7,780 nucleotides of DNA from Magnetococcales bacterium (lineage in GTDB: Bacteria > Pseudomonadota > Magnetococcia > Magnetococcales > DC0425bin3): positions 1 to 7,780 of the forward strand of contig JADGCJ010000155.1 in NCBI GenBank assembly GCA_015229045.1, read 5' to 3'. The position numbers and the translations under genes are program-made. Within the stretch, counting starts at the first letter, position 1. Each line of letters starts with the position of its first letter. The notes under the pieces were generated by a model. The model did not search any database. It saw nothing but the letters and a program-made list of their open reading frames with translations, and was not told the origin of the DNA. Below are positions 1 to 7,765 of the stretch, in pieces.

Positions 1-41
1 TCTGTCCTGGACCTGCCAGGGAGCCAGCCCCCTGGACCCCG
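1..41. repeat. REP-like dispersed repeat, copy cut by the window edge
   Basis: These 41 bases are identical, in the same orientation, to 7130-7170. They contain one full inverted pair, CCAGGG (16-21) with CCCTGG (30-35), and only the right arm (5-10) of the hairpin before it. The more complete copy near 7100 shows that the unit normally begins further left. Identity ends exactly at position 41. The unit lies just beyond the dsrK stop codon. Its function is unknown; such palindromic intergenic units are widespread in proteobacterial genomes. Confidence 0.8.
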
Positions 42-79
42 GTTCGTTGCCGGGTACTGAATAGTTACTTTTTTTCGAC

Positions 80-1582
<1,503 letters not shown>

Positions 1583-1592
1583 TTTGGGTACA

Positions 1593-1598
1593 CTCCTT
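1593..1598 (-). promoter_or_regulatory. Ribosome binding site that fixes the dsrK GTG start
   Basis: Read on the minus strand this is AAGGAG, followed by 10 nt and GTG (1582-1580). It is the best Shine-Dalgarno match in the 50-nt dsrM-dsrK gap and supports the non-ATG start. Confidence 0.75.
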
Positions 1599-1632
1599 GT
1601 GAGAGATCCTATCCTGGCGTCGGGCAGGAGAA

Positions 1633-2337
1633 CTACTCGACCACCGCCCAGGGATTGACGTGCTTGTGTTCCCGAGGATTGTCCACCTGGTTGCGTGTCG
1701 GACTGAAGAAGATGCCTCCCAGATGCATCAGCTTGCTGAAGGGGAAGATGATCATGAGTGCCAGGACCAGGAGGAAATGGACCACGAACAACAGGTCACT
1801 GGGAGTGGGGAAGCCCTGGAAGGTGATCCAACCCAGCATGGCGGATTTGATCTCCACGATGTCGGGCCGGAAGACGAACTGCATCAGCAGGCCCGAGATG
1901 CCGATGGCCAGCAGCAGGACCAGGATGGCGTAGTCGGCGAACGAAGAGACGTAGCGGGTACGCGCCACCCAGAAGCGGCGAACCAGCAAAAACCCCAGAC
2001 CCCCCACCATGGCCAGACCGGCGACGATGCCGGCAATCTGGATGTAGGCGAAGGCCTCGGGCAGGGGCTGAACGAAGTAGCGCAGGTGCCGGATCAAAAC
2101 CAGGGCAAGAGCGGCATGGAAGAGGTACCCTCCCAGCCAAGTCCATTTGTTCCCTTTGAACAGGCTGTTGAAAAAGGCCACCTCGGTAAACATGCGCCAC
2201 ACCACACCGCTTTTGCAGACCGGGGCCGGAGTGGTGGGAATCTTCAAGGGAGCGGGCGACCGCCAGTAGGTCCAGATTCGCCAACCAAAACCGAAGACAA
2301 ATGTCAGCAAGGCGAGGTATGCGATCAGTGCCAACAT
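1633..2337 (-). CDS. dsrM: DsrM, NarI-like haem b membrane subunit
   Basis: A 234-residue integral membrane protein with five predicted hydrophobic segments at about 2-22, 67-86, 97-120, 134-155 and 181-201, matching the NarI (nitrate reductase gamma) fold used by DsrM. Four histidines have the spacing expected for two b haems: H74 and H84 (10 apart) in the second helix, H187 and H205 (18 apart) around the fifth. The same 10 and 18 spacing is known for the haem ligands of E. coli NarI. In the family DsrM anchors DsrK and links it to the quinone pool. The ATG start is preceded by AGGGAG (2352-2347) at 9 nt. The C-terminus is polar (about 211-234) and probably cytoplasmic, beside DsrK. The position between dsrC and dsrK matches the classical dsr order. 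Confidence 0.93.
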   Translation of the reverse strand: MLALIAYLALLTFVFGFGWRIWTYWRSPAPLKIPTTPAPVCKSGVVWRMFTEVAFFNSLFKGNKWTWLGGYLFHAALALVLIRHLRYFVQPLPEAFAYIQIAGIVAGLAMVGGLGFLLVRRFWVARTRYVSSFADYAILVLLLAIGISGLLMQFVFRPDIVEIKSAMLGWITFQGFPTPSDLLFVVHFLLVLALMIIFPFSKLMHLGGIFFSPTRNQVDNPREHKHVNPWAVVE

Positions 2338-2396
2338 TTAAGTTCACTCCCTGTGAAAGTTGAATGACCGCAGCTGGTTCAGGGCAGACAGACCGA

Positions 2397-2438
2397 CTGC
2401 CAGCCAGACGACGGGTGAGACCCGAGTCCGTCAGGCAG
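2397..2438 (-). other. Imperfect long hairpin in the dsrC-dsrM gap
   Basis: Three nested inverted pairs share one axis: CTGCC (2397-2401) with GGCAG (2434-2438), GACG (2407-2410) with CGTC (2429-2432), and CGGGT (2412-2416) with ACCCG (2420-2424) around a GAG loop. Internal loops are 5+1 and 1+4 nt. In dsrCMK mRNA this gives 14 base pairs. No U-tract follows in the direction of transcription, so it is not a standard intrinsic terminator. It may stabilise or partly block the transcript between dsrC and dsrM. Its function is inferred. Confidence 0.5.
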
Positions 2439-2488
2439 CCGTTCTCCTGCTGATTCCGTTCAAGCGACCAAAGCCAAAGCCGGATACA

Positions 2489-2824
2489 TCAGACGCAGCC
2501 GGTCGGCTTGGGCAGGCCAGCAATTTTGCAGGCCTGCTTGGCGGGACCGCCTGGATAGAGATCATACAAATATTTGGTATTGCCTTTGTCTTTGCCCAAT
2601 TTTTTGCCGATGGCTTTGGTGAGGATACGGATCATGGGAGCGATTTTGTACTCTTCATAGTATTCGCGCAGGAAGCTGATCACTTCCCAGTGCGATTCGC
2701 TCATCTCAACATTTTCCTGTTCTGCCAAATACTTGGCGATATCCTCGTTCCAATCCGACAGGTTGATGAGGTAACCCTCTTCGTCGGTTTCGTGGGTGCG
2801 GCCATTCAGTTCGAAGCTCGGCAT
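2489..2824 (-). CDS. dsrC: DsrC, sulfur-carrier protein with both C-terminal cysteines
   Basis: A 111-residue protein of the DsrC/TusE family. The C-terminal arm holds two cysteines, C99 and C110, separated by ten residues, with C110 penultimate. This C-x10-C-x ending marks true DsrC and separates it from TusE-type homologues, which keep only the last cysteine. The body has the expected family features, including a W-E-V-I-S-F-L-R helix and a basic helix near K70-K80. DsrC is known as a soluble carrier of sulfane sulfur, with sulfur bridged between its two cysteines, and as the partner of DsrAB and DsrMK; DNA binding has also been reported for some family members. The ATG start follows GAGGAG (2838-2833) at 8 nt. 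It is the first gene of the minus-strand unit here, followed by dsrM after 151 nt. Nothing appears truncated. Confidence 0.96.
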   Translation of the reverse strand: MPSFELNGRTHETDEEGYLINLSDWNEDIAKYLAEQENVEMSESHWEVISFLREYYEEYKIAPMIRILTKAIGKKLGKDKGNTKYLYDLYPGGPAKQACKIAGLPKPTGCV

Positions 2825-2966
2825 CTGCGCATCTCCTCGGTGGCGTGGCTAAATTGCCTGATGTAACGATTTCTACAGAGATTAAAATGAAGGGGATCGT
2901 TGGGAATTGCATGATTCGTCGCACATTTCTCGATCAACTCCCCTCTCCCCGAAATTTCCGTCTATT

Positions 2967-2996
2967 GGAATATCATGATTTGCTAACGTATGGCAA
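2967..2996 (-). promoter_or_regulatory. Candidate sigma70-type promoter for dsrCMK
   Basis: On the minus strand TTGCCA (2996-2991, five of six to the -35 consensus) is followed by 18 nt and TATTCC (2972-2967), with TGA just before it as an extended -10. The match at -10 is only partial. It would give a dsrC leader of about 130 nt. This is read by eye and not otherwise supported. Confidence 0.3.
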
Positions 2997-3134
2997 GGGC
3001 CTGTTGGCATCCCTCTCGACGCAGGTGACATTATCTTGCAACAGCGATGCTCTCCGGCATGGGCGGGATCTCTTCCCTTCCTGAAAAAGCCCCCGAAGCG
3101 CATCAGATCGATCGAGGCACTCTCTCCGCTTATA

Positions 3135-3170
3135 TCTCCATGTTGACTTGCCTGCCAAGGTTACACAGAA
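3135..3170 (+). repeat. 36-nt dispersed repeat, copy 1 (upstream of kinase gene)
   Basis: It matches 7232-7267 in the same orientation with 33 of 36 identical bases. The first 18 bases, TCTCCATGTTGACTTGCC, are identical. Weaker similarity continues about 40 nt to the right. The two copies bracket the kinase gene. Each contains TTGACT, which in copy 2 could act as a -35 box; the corresponding -10 here (CAGAAC) is poor. Copy 1 is not flanked by a REP-like unit. Confidence 0.75.
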
Positions 3171-3220
3171 CGACACACCGTGAACAAGGAATGGCCTGGT
3201 TCGGATACTCTTTTTCTGCA

Positions 3221-3250
3221 TTGGAAATTTTTTGGGCAAATAAATAAAAT
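3221..3250 (+). promoter_or_regulatory. Candidate sigma70-type promoter for the kinase gene
   Basis: TTGGAA (3221-3226) is followed by 18 nt and TAAAAT (3245-3250, five of six to the -10 consensus) within the most AT-rich stretch of the window. The leader to the ATG at 3452 would be about 195 nt. A weaker alternative is TTGATT (3254-3259) with AATTAT (3276-3281) at 16 nt. Confidence 0.3.
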
Positions 3251-3439
3251 TATTTGATTTCTGTGTCTATTCAAAAATTATTCTTGTACACTTCTCCCGT
3301 AGCTTCTCCCTGATGTTTCTTTTGCCACCAATTCAGACAGTTCAATGAAGACAAAGGCTGCGGACGTTTCAGTCAGGCGTTCGTCGTTTTGGCTCCCCGG
3401 TATCGTCCCGACCCTCTGAGCCGGTACGCAATACTCTTC

Positions 3440-3444
3440 GGAGG
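3440..3444 (+). promoter_or_regulatory. Ribosome binding site that fixes the kinase start
   Basis: GGAGG lies 7 nt before the ATG at 3452. The same frame is open further upstream to a TTG at 3389, but that codon lacks a Shine-Dalgarno sequence, and the extra 21 residues do not look like part of the family. The shorter start is preferred. Confidence 0.8.
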
Positions 3445-3451
3445 TTTGGTC

Positions 3452-6400
3452 ATGCCCAATAAAATTCACGAAACAGGTGCCCTGCAAAACGCCATTTTCA
3501 ACAGCGCCAACTTTTCGAGCATCGCCACCGATGCCAAGGGTGTCATCCAGATATTCAACGTCGGCGCCGAGCGCATGCTGGGCTATGCAGCTGCGGAAGT
3601 GATGAACAAGATCACCCCGGCCGACATTTCCGATCCGCAGGAAGTGATCGCCCGGGCCAAGACGTTGAGCGTCGATTTTTCCACGCCGATCACGCCCGGA
3701 TTCGAGGCCCTGGTATTCAAGGCGTCGCGCGGCATCGAGGATATCTACGAGCTGACCTACATTCGCAAGGATGGCAGCCGCTTCCCGGCAGTCGTCTCGG
3801 TCACCGCCCTGCGCGACAACGAAAACGCCATCATCGGCTATCTGCTGATCGGTACGGACAACACCGCGCGCAAACAGGCGGAAGAGGCCCTGTTCAAGGC
3901 GGGCGCTCTGCAAAATGCCATCTTCAATAGTGCCAACTTTTCCAGTATCGCCACCGACGCCAAGGGTGTCATCCAGATATTCAACGTCGGTGCCGAGCGC
4001 ATGCTGGGCTATACGGCTGTCGAAGTGATGAACAAGATCACCCCGGCCAACATTTCCGATCCGCTGGAAGTGATTGCCCGCGCCAAGGCGTTGAGCGTCG
4101 AGCTTTCCACGCCGATCACGCCGGGATTCGAAGCCCTGGTGTTCAAGGCATCGCGCGGCATCGAAGACATCTACGAGCTGACCTACATTCGCAAAGATGG
4201 CAGCCGCTTCCCGGCGGTCGTGTCGGTGACGGCCTTGCGTGACGACGAAAACGCCATTATCGGCTACCTGCTGATCGGCACGGACAACACCGCACGCAAA
4301 CAGGTCGAAGCCGAGCAAAAAAAGCTCGACCAGCGCGTCAGGGACCAGCAGTTCTACACGCGCTCCCTGATCGAATCCAGCATCGACGCGCTGATCATTA
4401 CCGATCCATCCGGCATCATCACGGATGCCAACAAGCAGATGGAGGCCGTCACCAGTTGTAGCCGTGATGAGTTGATCGGTTCGCCGTTTCGCAACCACTT
4501 CAACGACCCGGAACGCGCTGAAGCAGGCATCAACCTGGTGTTGAGCGAAAAGAAGGTCATCGACTACGATCTTGTCGTATGGGCCAGGGATGGCAAAAAA
4601 ACGCCGGTATCCCTGCATGCGACCACCATCTACGACCGCGACCGGAGACTGCAAGGGGTGTTTGCCGCCGTGCGCGACATGAGCGAACGCAAACGCCTGG
4701 ATCAGGTGCTGCAAGACAAGAATGCCGAATTGGAGAGTGCCAAGCTCATAGCGGAAAAAGCCAACCTCGCCAAATCGGAGTTTCTTGCCTCGATGAGTCA
4801 CGAGATTCGTACACCGATGAACGGCGTGATCGGCCTGACCCATCTGTGTCTGCAAACCGAATTGACCGGACAGCAGAGAGACTATCTGTCCAAGGTGAGT
4901 CTCAGTGCCAATGTTCTGTTGCAATTGATCAATGATATTCTGGACTTTTCCAAGATCGAGGCGGGCAAGCTCACCATGGAAAACGTCGAATTCAGCCTGG
5001 ATGAAGTTTTGGGGGGCGTCGTGGCCATTCTGAGCATCAAAAGCCATGAAAAAGGCCTGGAACTTTTACTGGATACCAGGAGAAATGTCCCCCACGATCT
5101 GCAAGGAGATTCCCACCGCCTGGGACAGATTTTGACCAACCTGGTCGGCAACGCCATCAAATTCACGGAAACCGGGGAGGTTTCCATCATCACCGAAGTA
5201 CTGGAAGAGAGCCAAAACAGCATATTTCTCCAATTCACGGTTCGAGATACCGGCATCGGCATGACGCCGGAACAGATGAGCAAGCTGTTCCAGGAGTTTT
5301 CCCAGGGGGATACTTCCATTACCCGAAAATACGGTGGTACCGGGTTGGGATTGGCGATCAGCAAGCGTCTGGTCGAAATGATGGGGGGCCAGATCGGCGT
5401 TGAAAATGACCCCGGGCGTGGCAGCCGTTTCATATTTACGGCCCGTTTCGGCAAGCTCTCTGGTCCGGCACTGGAACTTCCCATGCCAGCGGAAAGCATT
5501 CGTGGATTGCACATTCTCGTGGTGGATGACAATGCAGGCGCCCGGCAAATCATTTCCGAACAACTGCTCTCTCTGGCCTACCATCCGGTCAGTGCCGAAA
5601 GTGGCGAAAGAGCGCTTGCCATGCTCGCGATGGCCGATGCCGAGGGGTCTCCATTCGATCTGGTTTTGCTGGACTGGAAAATGCCCGGCATGAATGGCCT
5701 GGAAGTGGCGCGGCGCATCAAAAAAGGGGCCTCCCTGAAAAAAACTCCAGCCGTTATCATGGTGACCGCCTATGGTCAGGAGTATATCACCGCATCGGAA
5801 GAGGAAAAAAATCTTCTGGATGGTTTTTTGATGAAACCAGTCAGCGTCACTGCCATGCTGGATGTCATCATGATCGTTTTCGGTCATGAACCGGCGCGGC
5901 AGACGGTGCATTATTCAAACATCCATCGGGCCAGTCTGGCGGGAGTCAGTCTGCTTCTCGTGGAGGACAACGAAATCAACCAGCAAGTGGCGCAGGAGCT
6001 GCTGGAACAGTCGGGCATTGAGGTCACCATCGCCGGTAATGGCCTGGAAGCCGTCAATCTGGTGGACAAGAAGCATTTTGACGGCATCCTGATGGATCTG
6101 CAAATGCCGGTCATGGATGGTTTGACCGCCACGCGGCAGATCCGAAAAAAAACCAGTGCCGAAGAGTTGCCCATCATCGCCATGACGGCCAATGCCATGG
6201 CCGGTGACCGGGAAAGATGCCTGGAAGCGGGCATGAATGACCATATTGCCAAGCCGGTTGACCCGGACGAGATGTATGCCACCCTGGCCAAATGGCTACC
6301 CAATCAACCCGATCCGGTTTCCCAGCCTCCTGTTGTACCCACTTCCGGGCGCGGCATAGCCCTGGTACTGCCTCTGCCGCCGATTCCAGGCATTGATGTG

Positions 6401-7003
6401 GCCAGGGGCCTGCGCAATACAGGCGGCAACACGGTGCTTTACCGCGATGTCTTGCTCAAATTCGCCCGTAATCAAGGCGGGGCCTGCCAGGAGATGGAGC
6501 GGTGTCTGGCATCTGGCAATATTCTGACATTGGAACGCATAGCCCACACCTTGAAGGGAGTATCGGCCACCATAGGTGCCTTGAAGCTATCCGGTTTTGC
6601 CGAAGAGATTGAAAAACAGTCGAGGATTCCGGACGGAACGGGCGCGTTGCCGAAATTATTTGGTACAACGGCCAGTGAACTGGCCCAAATCGTATCGACC
6701 ATCGAAACCACGCTGATCCAACCAACAACCATGGCCATGGAAAAAAATCAACCAGGGGTCGGGATTGGTCTGGAAGATTTGTCTCTCTTGTTTGAAAAGG
6801 CCGTGGCGCTGCTCCTTGTCTATGACTCGACAGTGGAAAATGTGCTGGAAGAGATCGCCGCATTCATCCCCAACGGGCACCGTCGACTCAAGTTGGAAGC
6901 CATCAAGGTGGCTATTGGCGGTTATGATTTTGATACATGTCTGGCTCTGTTCCGCTCCTGGGCGAAAGAGGAAGGAATCTATCTGAAAGATAACCAACCG
7001 TGA
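3452..7003 (+). CDS. Hybrid sensor histidine kinase, PAS x3, REC x2, HPt
   Basis: A 1183-residue soluble hybrid kinase; no signal peptide or membrane helix is seen, so it should sense a cytoplasmic signal. Domains in order: PAS1 (9-150) and PAS2 (151-292), near-identical; PAS3 (301-413); a coiled-coil linker; HisKA with H450 in the SHEIRTP motif; HATPase with N567 (N box), D599-x-G601 and the GGTGLGLA box at 628-635; REC1 (687-808; D692, D693, D741, T772, K795); REC2 (832-950; E838, D839, D882, K934); HPt (about 985-1090) with H1032 in AHTLKG; then a helical tail to 1183. All phosphotransfer residues are present, so a full relay His-Asp-His is possible, presumably ending on a separate regulator not seen here. 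PAS1 and PAS2 contain no Cys, His or Trp, which argues against haem ligation through histidine. It is divergent from dsrCMK; a regulatory link is only a guess. Signal unknown. Confidence 0.93.
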   Translation: MPNKIHETGALQNAIFNSANFSSIATDAKGVIQIFNVGAERMLGYAAAEVMNKITPADISDPQEVIARAKTLSVDFSTPITPGFEALVFKASRGIEDIYELTYIRKDGSRFPAVVSVTALRDNENAIIGYLLIGTDNTARKQAEEALFKAGALQNAIFNSANFSSIATDAKGVIQIFNVGAERMLGYTAVEVMNKITPANISDPLEVIARAKALSVELSTPITPGFEALVFKASRGIEDIYELTYIRKDGSRFPAVVSVTALRDDENAIIGYLLIGTDNTARKQVEAEQKKLDQRVRDQQFYTRSLIESSIDALIITDPSGIITDANKQMEAVTSCSRDELIGSPFRNHFNDPERAEAGINLVLSEKKVIDYDLVVWARDGKKTPVSLHATTIYDRDRRLQGVFAAVRDMSERKRLDQVLQDKNAELESAKLIAEKANLAKSEFLASMSHEIRTPMNGVIGLTHLCLQTELTGQQRDYLSKVSLSANVLLQLINDILDFSKIEAGKLTMENVEFSLDEVLGGVVAILSIKSHEKGLELLLDTRRNVPHDLQGDSHRLGQILTNLVGNAIKFTETGEVSIITEVLEESQNSIFLQFTVRDTGIGMTPEQMSKLFQEFSQGDTSITRKYGGTGLGLAISKRLVEMMGGQIGVENDPGRGSRFIFTARFGKLSGPALELPMPAESIRGLHILVVDDNAGARQIISEQLLSLAYHPVSAESGERALAMLAMADAEGSPFDLVLLDWKMPGMNGLEVARRIKKGASLKKTPAVIMVTAYGQEYITASEEEKNLLDGFLMKPVSVTAMLDVIMIVFGHEPARQTVHYSNIHRASLAGVSLLLVEDNEINQQVAQELLEQSGIEVTIAGNGLEAVNLVDKKHFDGILMDLQMPVMDGLTATRQIRKKTSAEELPIIAMTANAMAGDRERCLEAGMNDHIAKPVDPDEMYATLAKWLPNQPDPVSQPPVVPTSGRGIALVLPLPPIPGIDVARGLRNTGGNTVLYRDVLLKFARNQGGACQEMERCLASGNILTLERIAHTLKGVSATIGALKLSGFAEEIEKQSRIPDGTGALPKLFGTTASELAQIVSTIETTLIQPTTMAMEKNQPGVGIGLEDLSLLFEKAVALLLVYDSTVENVLEEIAAFIPNGHRRLKLEAIKVAIGGYDFDTCLALFRSWAKEEGIYLKDNQP
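3476..4327 (+). repeat. Tandem 426-bp duplication encoding PAS1 and PAS2
   Basis: Two adjacent in-frame units of 142 codons, 3476-3901 and 3902-4327, each starting [10 protein letters not shown]. Over the first 134 codons I count 8 amino-acid replacements and about 29 silent codon changes. The last eight codons diverge because unit 2 runs into the linker toward PAS3. The high share of silent changes says the duplication is not fresh and that the protein sequence of both copies has been kept. Confidence 0.93.
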
Positions 7004-7035
7004 AGCCAGTTGGATTGACGTATCTCCAGGGCAAT

Positions 7036-7063
7036 CGCATTTAAACCGCCGCATTTAAACCGC
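7036..7063 (+). repeat. Tandem 14-nt direct repeat, two copies
   Basis: CGCATTTAAACCGC occurs twice without spacer (7036-7049 and 7050-7063). The first copy overlaps the left inverted repeat of the surrounding element. Such a doubling is typical of slippage; no function is evident. Confidence 0.85.
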
Positions 7064-7099
7064 GTCTACGCAAGAACAATGTTGACATGAAAGATTTTA

Positions 7100-7170
7100 T
7101 TGGGGCTTCGCCCCAAACCCCACCAGGACTCTGTCCTGGACCTGCCAGGGAGCCAGCCCCCTGGACCCCG
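7100..7170. repeat. REP-like repeat with three successive hairpins
   Basis: Three inverted pairs follow one another: TTGGGGC/GCCCCAA (7100-7106, 7110-7116), CCAGGA/TCCTGG (7123-7128, 7134-7139) and CCAGGG/CCCTGG (7145-7150, 7159-7164). The last 41 bases are identical to 1-41. No T-run follows any stem on the plus strand, so it does not look like a standard terminator. Its role is unknown; binding of nucleoid proteins or mRNA end protection are known roles of REP-type sequences elsewhere. Confidence 0.8.
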
Positions 7171-7231
7171 ATGCCAAAAAACGATCATGGCCTCGGGTGT
7201 GCCAGCCTCAAATGCGATTGCCCTGGACGTG

Positions 7232-7267
7232 TCTCCATGTTGACTTGCCCGCCAGGGTTACACAAAA
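7232..7267 (+). repeat. 36-nt dispersed repeat, copy 2 (downstream of kinase gene)
   Basis: It is 33 of 36 identical to 3135-3170, same orientation. It begins 5 nt after the right inverted repeat of the element at 7025-7227. The two copies, 4097 nt apart, enclose the whole kinase gene. Confidence 0.75.
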
Positions 7268-7268
7268 T
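7240..7268 (+). promoter_or_regulatory. Candidate promoter for the ferredoxin gene, inside the repeat
   Basis: TTGACT (7240-7245, five of six to -35) is spaced 17 nt from CAAAAT (7263-7268, four of six to -10). Transcription from here would pass the terminator hairpin at 7324-7348 before the ferredoxin start at 7386. The -35 sits in the 36-nt repeat, so the repeat may carry promoter activity. Read by eye only. Confidence 0.3.
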
Positions 7269-7323
7269 AGCCCGCGATAAACAGGACGTGGGTTTGGTCC
7301 GGACATTGGGATCGGATCCAACG

Positions 7324-7348
7324 CTCTTCCGCAGGGAAGAGGCTTTTT
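7324..7348 (+). terminator. Rho-independent terminator between kinase and ferredoxin genes
   Basis: CTCTTCC (7324-7330) and GGAAGAG (7335-7341) form a perfect 7-bp stem with loop GCAG. GC and then five T (7344-7348) follow. Orientation fits plus-strand transcription. It could end the kinase transcript, 320 nt after the stop codon, or act as an attenuator in the ferredoxin leader if a promoter lies upstream, since it ends only 37 nt before the ferredoxin start. Confidence 0.65.
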
Positions 7349-7372
7349 AGAAGTTCACGGGCAACACTGGCC

Positions 7373-7379
7373 AGGGAGG
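7373..7379 (+). promoter_or_regulatory. Ribosome binding site that fixes the ferredoxin GTG start
   Basis: AGGGAGG is followed by 6 nt and GTG at 7386. The first in-frame ATG, residue 11, would remove the cluster ligand C10, so the GTG start is preferred. Confidence 0.8.
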
Positions 7380-7385
7380 TTTGTT

Positions 7386-7694
7386 GTGAAACCGAAACAT
7401 CATGTATTTGTCTGTATGAATCAACGTCCTGAGGGACATCCACGGGGGTCGTGTGGGGCACTGGGGGCTGGGTCGGTTCGGGAGACCTTCGCCAACGAGC
7501 TGGAAAAACGCAACCTGGGAGAGCAGATCCAGGTCACCGGGACTTTTTGTCTGGGGCCTTGCGATCGGGGACCGACCGTCGTGGTCTATCCGGAAGGGGT
7601 GTGGTATGGCGGCGTCAAGCCCCAGGATGTGGGAGAGATCTTCGACAAACACCTGCAAGGCGGCGAACCCGTGAAGCGGCTGCGGCTGATGTGA
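7386..7694 (+). CDS. Thioredoxin-like [2Fe-2S] ferredoxin
   Basis: A 102-residue soluble protein with the four-cysteine pattern of thioredoxin-fold [2Fe-2S] ferredoxins: C10, then 12 residues to C23, and C55-x3-C59. The segment after C59 (RGPTVVVYPEGVWYGGV) is typical of this family, which is related to the NuoE subunit of complex I. Members carry single electrons in the cytoplasm; their partners vary and none is identifiable here. The start is GTG with a strong Shine-Dalgarno. The gene is on the same strand as the kinase but separated by 382 nt with a terminator, so it is probably a separate unit. All four ligands are intact and the length is normal for the family. Confidence 0.9.
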   Translation: MKPKHHVFVCMNQRPEGHPRGSCGALGAGSVRETFANELEKRNLGEQIQVTGTFCLGPCDRGPTVVVYPEGVWYGGVKPQDVGEIFDKHLQGGEPVKRLRLM

Positions 7695-7701
7695 TCATCG
7701 A

Positions 7702-7765
7702 GGGGGGGGGGGGCCCCGGACGGGGGGGTTTTTAGTCGGAAGGGGGAAAGAGGGGGCGGCCCGTT
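7702..7765 (+). other. G-tract cluster after the ferredoxin gene
   Basis: Runs of 12 G (7702-7713), 7 G (7722-7728), 5 G (7742-7746), 5 G (7752-7756) and 5 G (starting near 7766) occur within about 70 nt, unlike the rest of the window. CCCC (7714-7717) can pair with the second run around GGAC, and five T follow at 7729-7733, so a weak terminator is possible. Long homopolymers at a window end can also mean poor assembly. Confidence 0.5.

Larger units (their letters stand above)
2839..3439. other. Divergent intergenic region between dsrC and the kinase gene
   Basis: About 600 bases without a convincing gene. Short open frames of 66-88 codons exist on both strands, but none has a good ribosome binding site or a recognisable protein. 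The region holds a candidate minus-strand promoter for dsrC (2967-2996), one copy of a 36-nt repeat (3135-3170), an AT-rich stretch (about 3211-3290) with a candidate promoter for the kinase, and small palindromes such as GAAATTTC (2951-2958) and ATCATGAT (2972-2979). The divergent layout means that a regulator bound here could affect both units. Confidence 0.7.
7025..7227. mobile_element. MITE-like element: 18-nt inverted repeats around a REP-like unit
   Basis: TCCAGGGCAATCGCATTT (7025-7042) is the exact reverse complement of 7210-7227. The 203-nt span between the outer ends holds no gene. It contains a tandem 14-nt repeat and the triple-hairpin repeat of 7100-7170. The bases just outside are similar: CGTATC on the left, CGTGTC on the right, which could be a decayed target duplication. 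No transposase is nearby, so if mobile it would need one supplied elsewhere. It could instead be a composite of dispersed intergenic repeats. Confidence 0.45.

Noticed and set aside
37..75. Plus-strand terminator from CCCGG/CCGGG and the following T-run
   Set aside because: The stem is only 5 bp and the seven T start 14 nt after it, too far for an intrinsic terminator; no plus-strand gene precedes it in view.
2973..3239. Short open frames of 66-88 codons in the dsrC-kinase intergenic region
   Set aside because: They overlap one another on both strands, run through the 36-nt repeat and lack ribosome binding sites or recognisable protein features.
3389..3451. Upstream TTG start adding 21 residues to the kinase
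   Set aside because: No Shine-Dalgarno precedes it, whereas GGAGG stands 7 nt before the ATG at 3452.
3278..5047. A 589-codon open frame on the minus strand opposite the kinase PAS and HisKA region
   Set aside because: The true frame is the plus-strand kinase with intact motifs. The antisense product contains a duplicated segment only because the PAS duplication is read backwards.
7025..7267. CRISPR-like array because of clustered repeats
   Set aside because: The repeats are of different kinds, mostly palindromic or inverted, with no regular repeat-spacer pattern and no cas genes.
7087..7350. An 87-codon plus-strand frame through the REP-like unit and the 36-nt repeat
   Set aside because: It consists mostly of translated repeat sequence, ends in the terminator and has no credible ribosome binding site.
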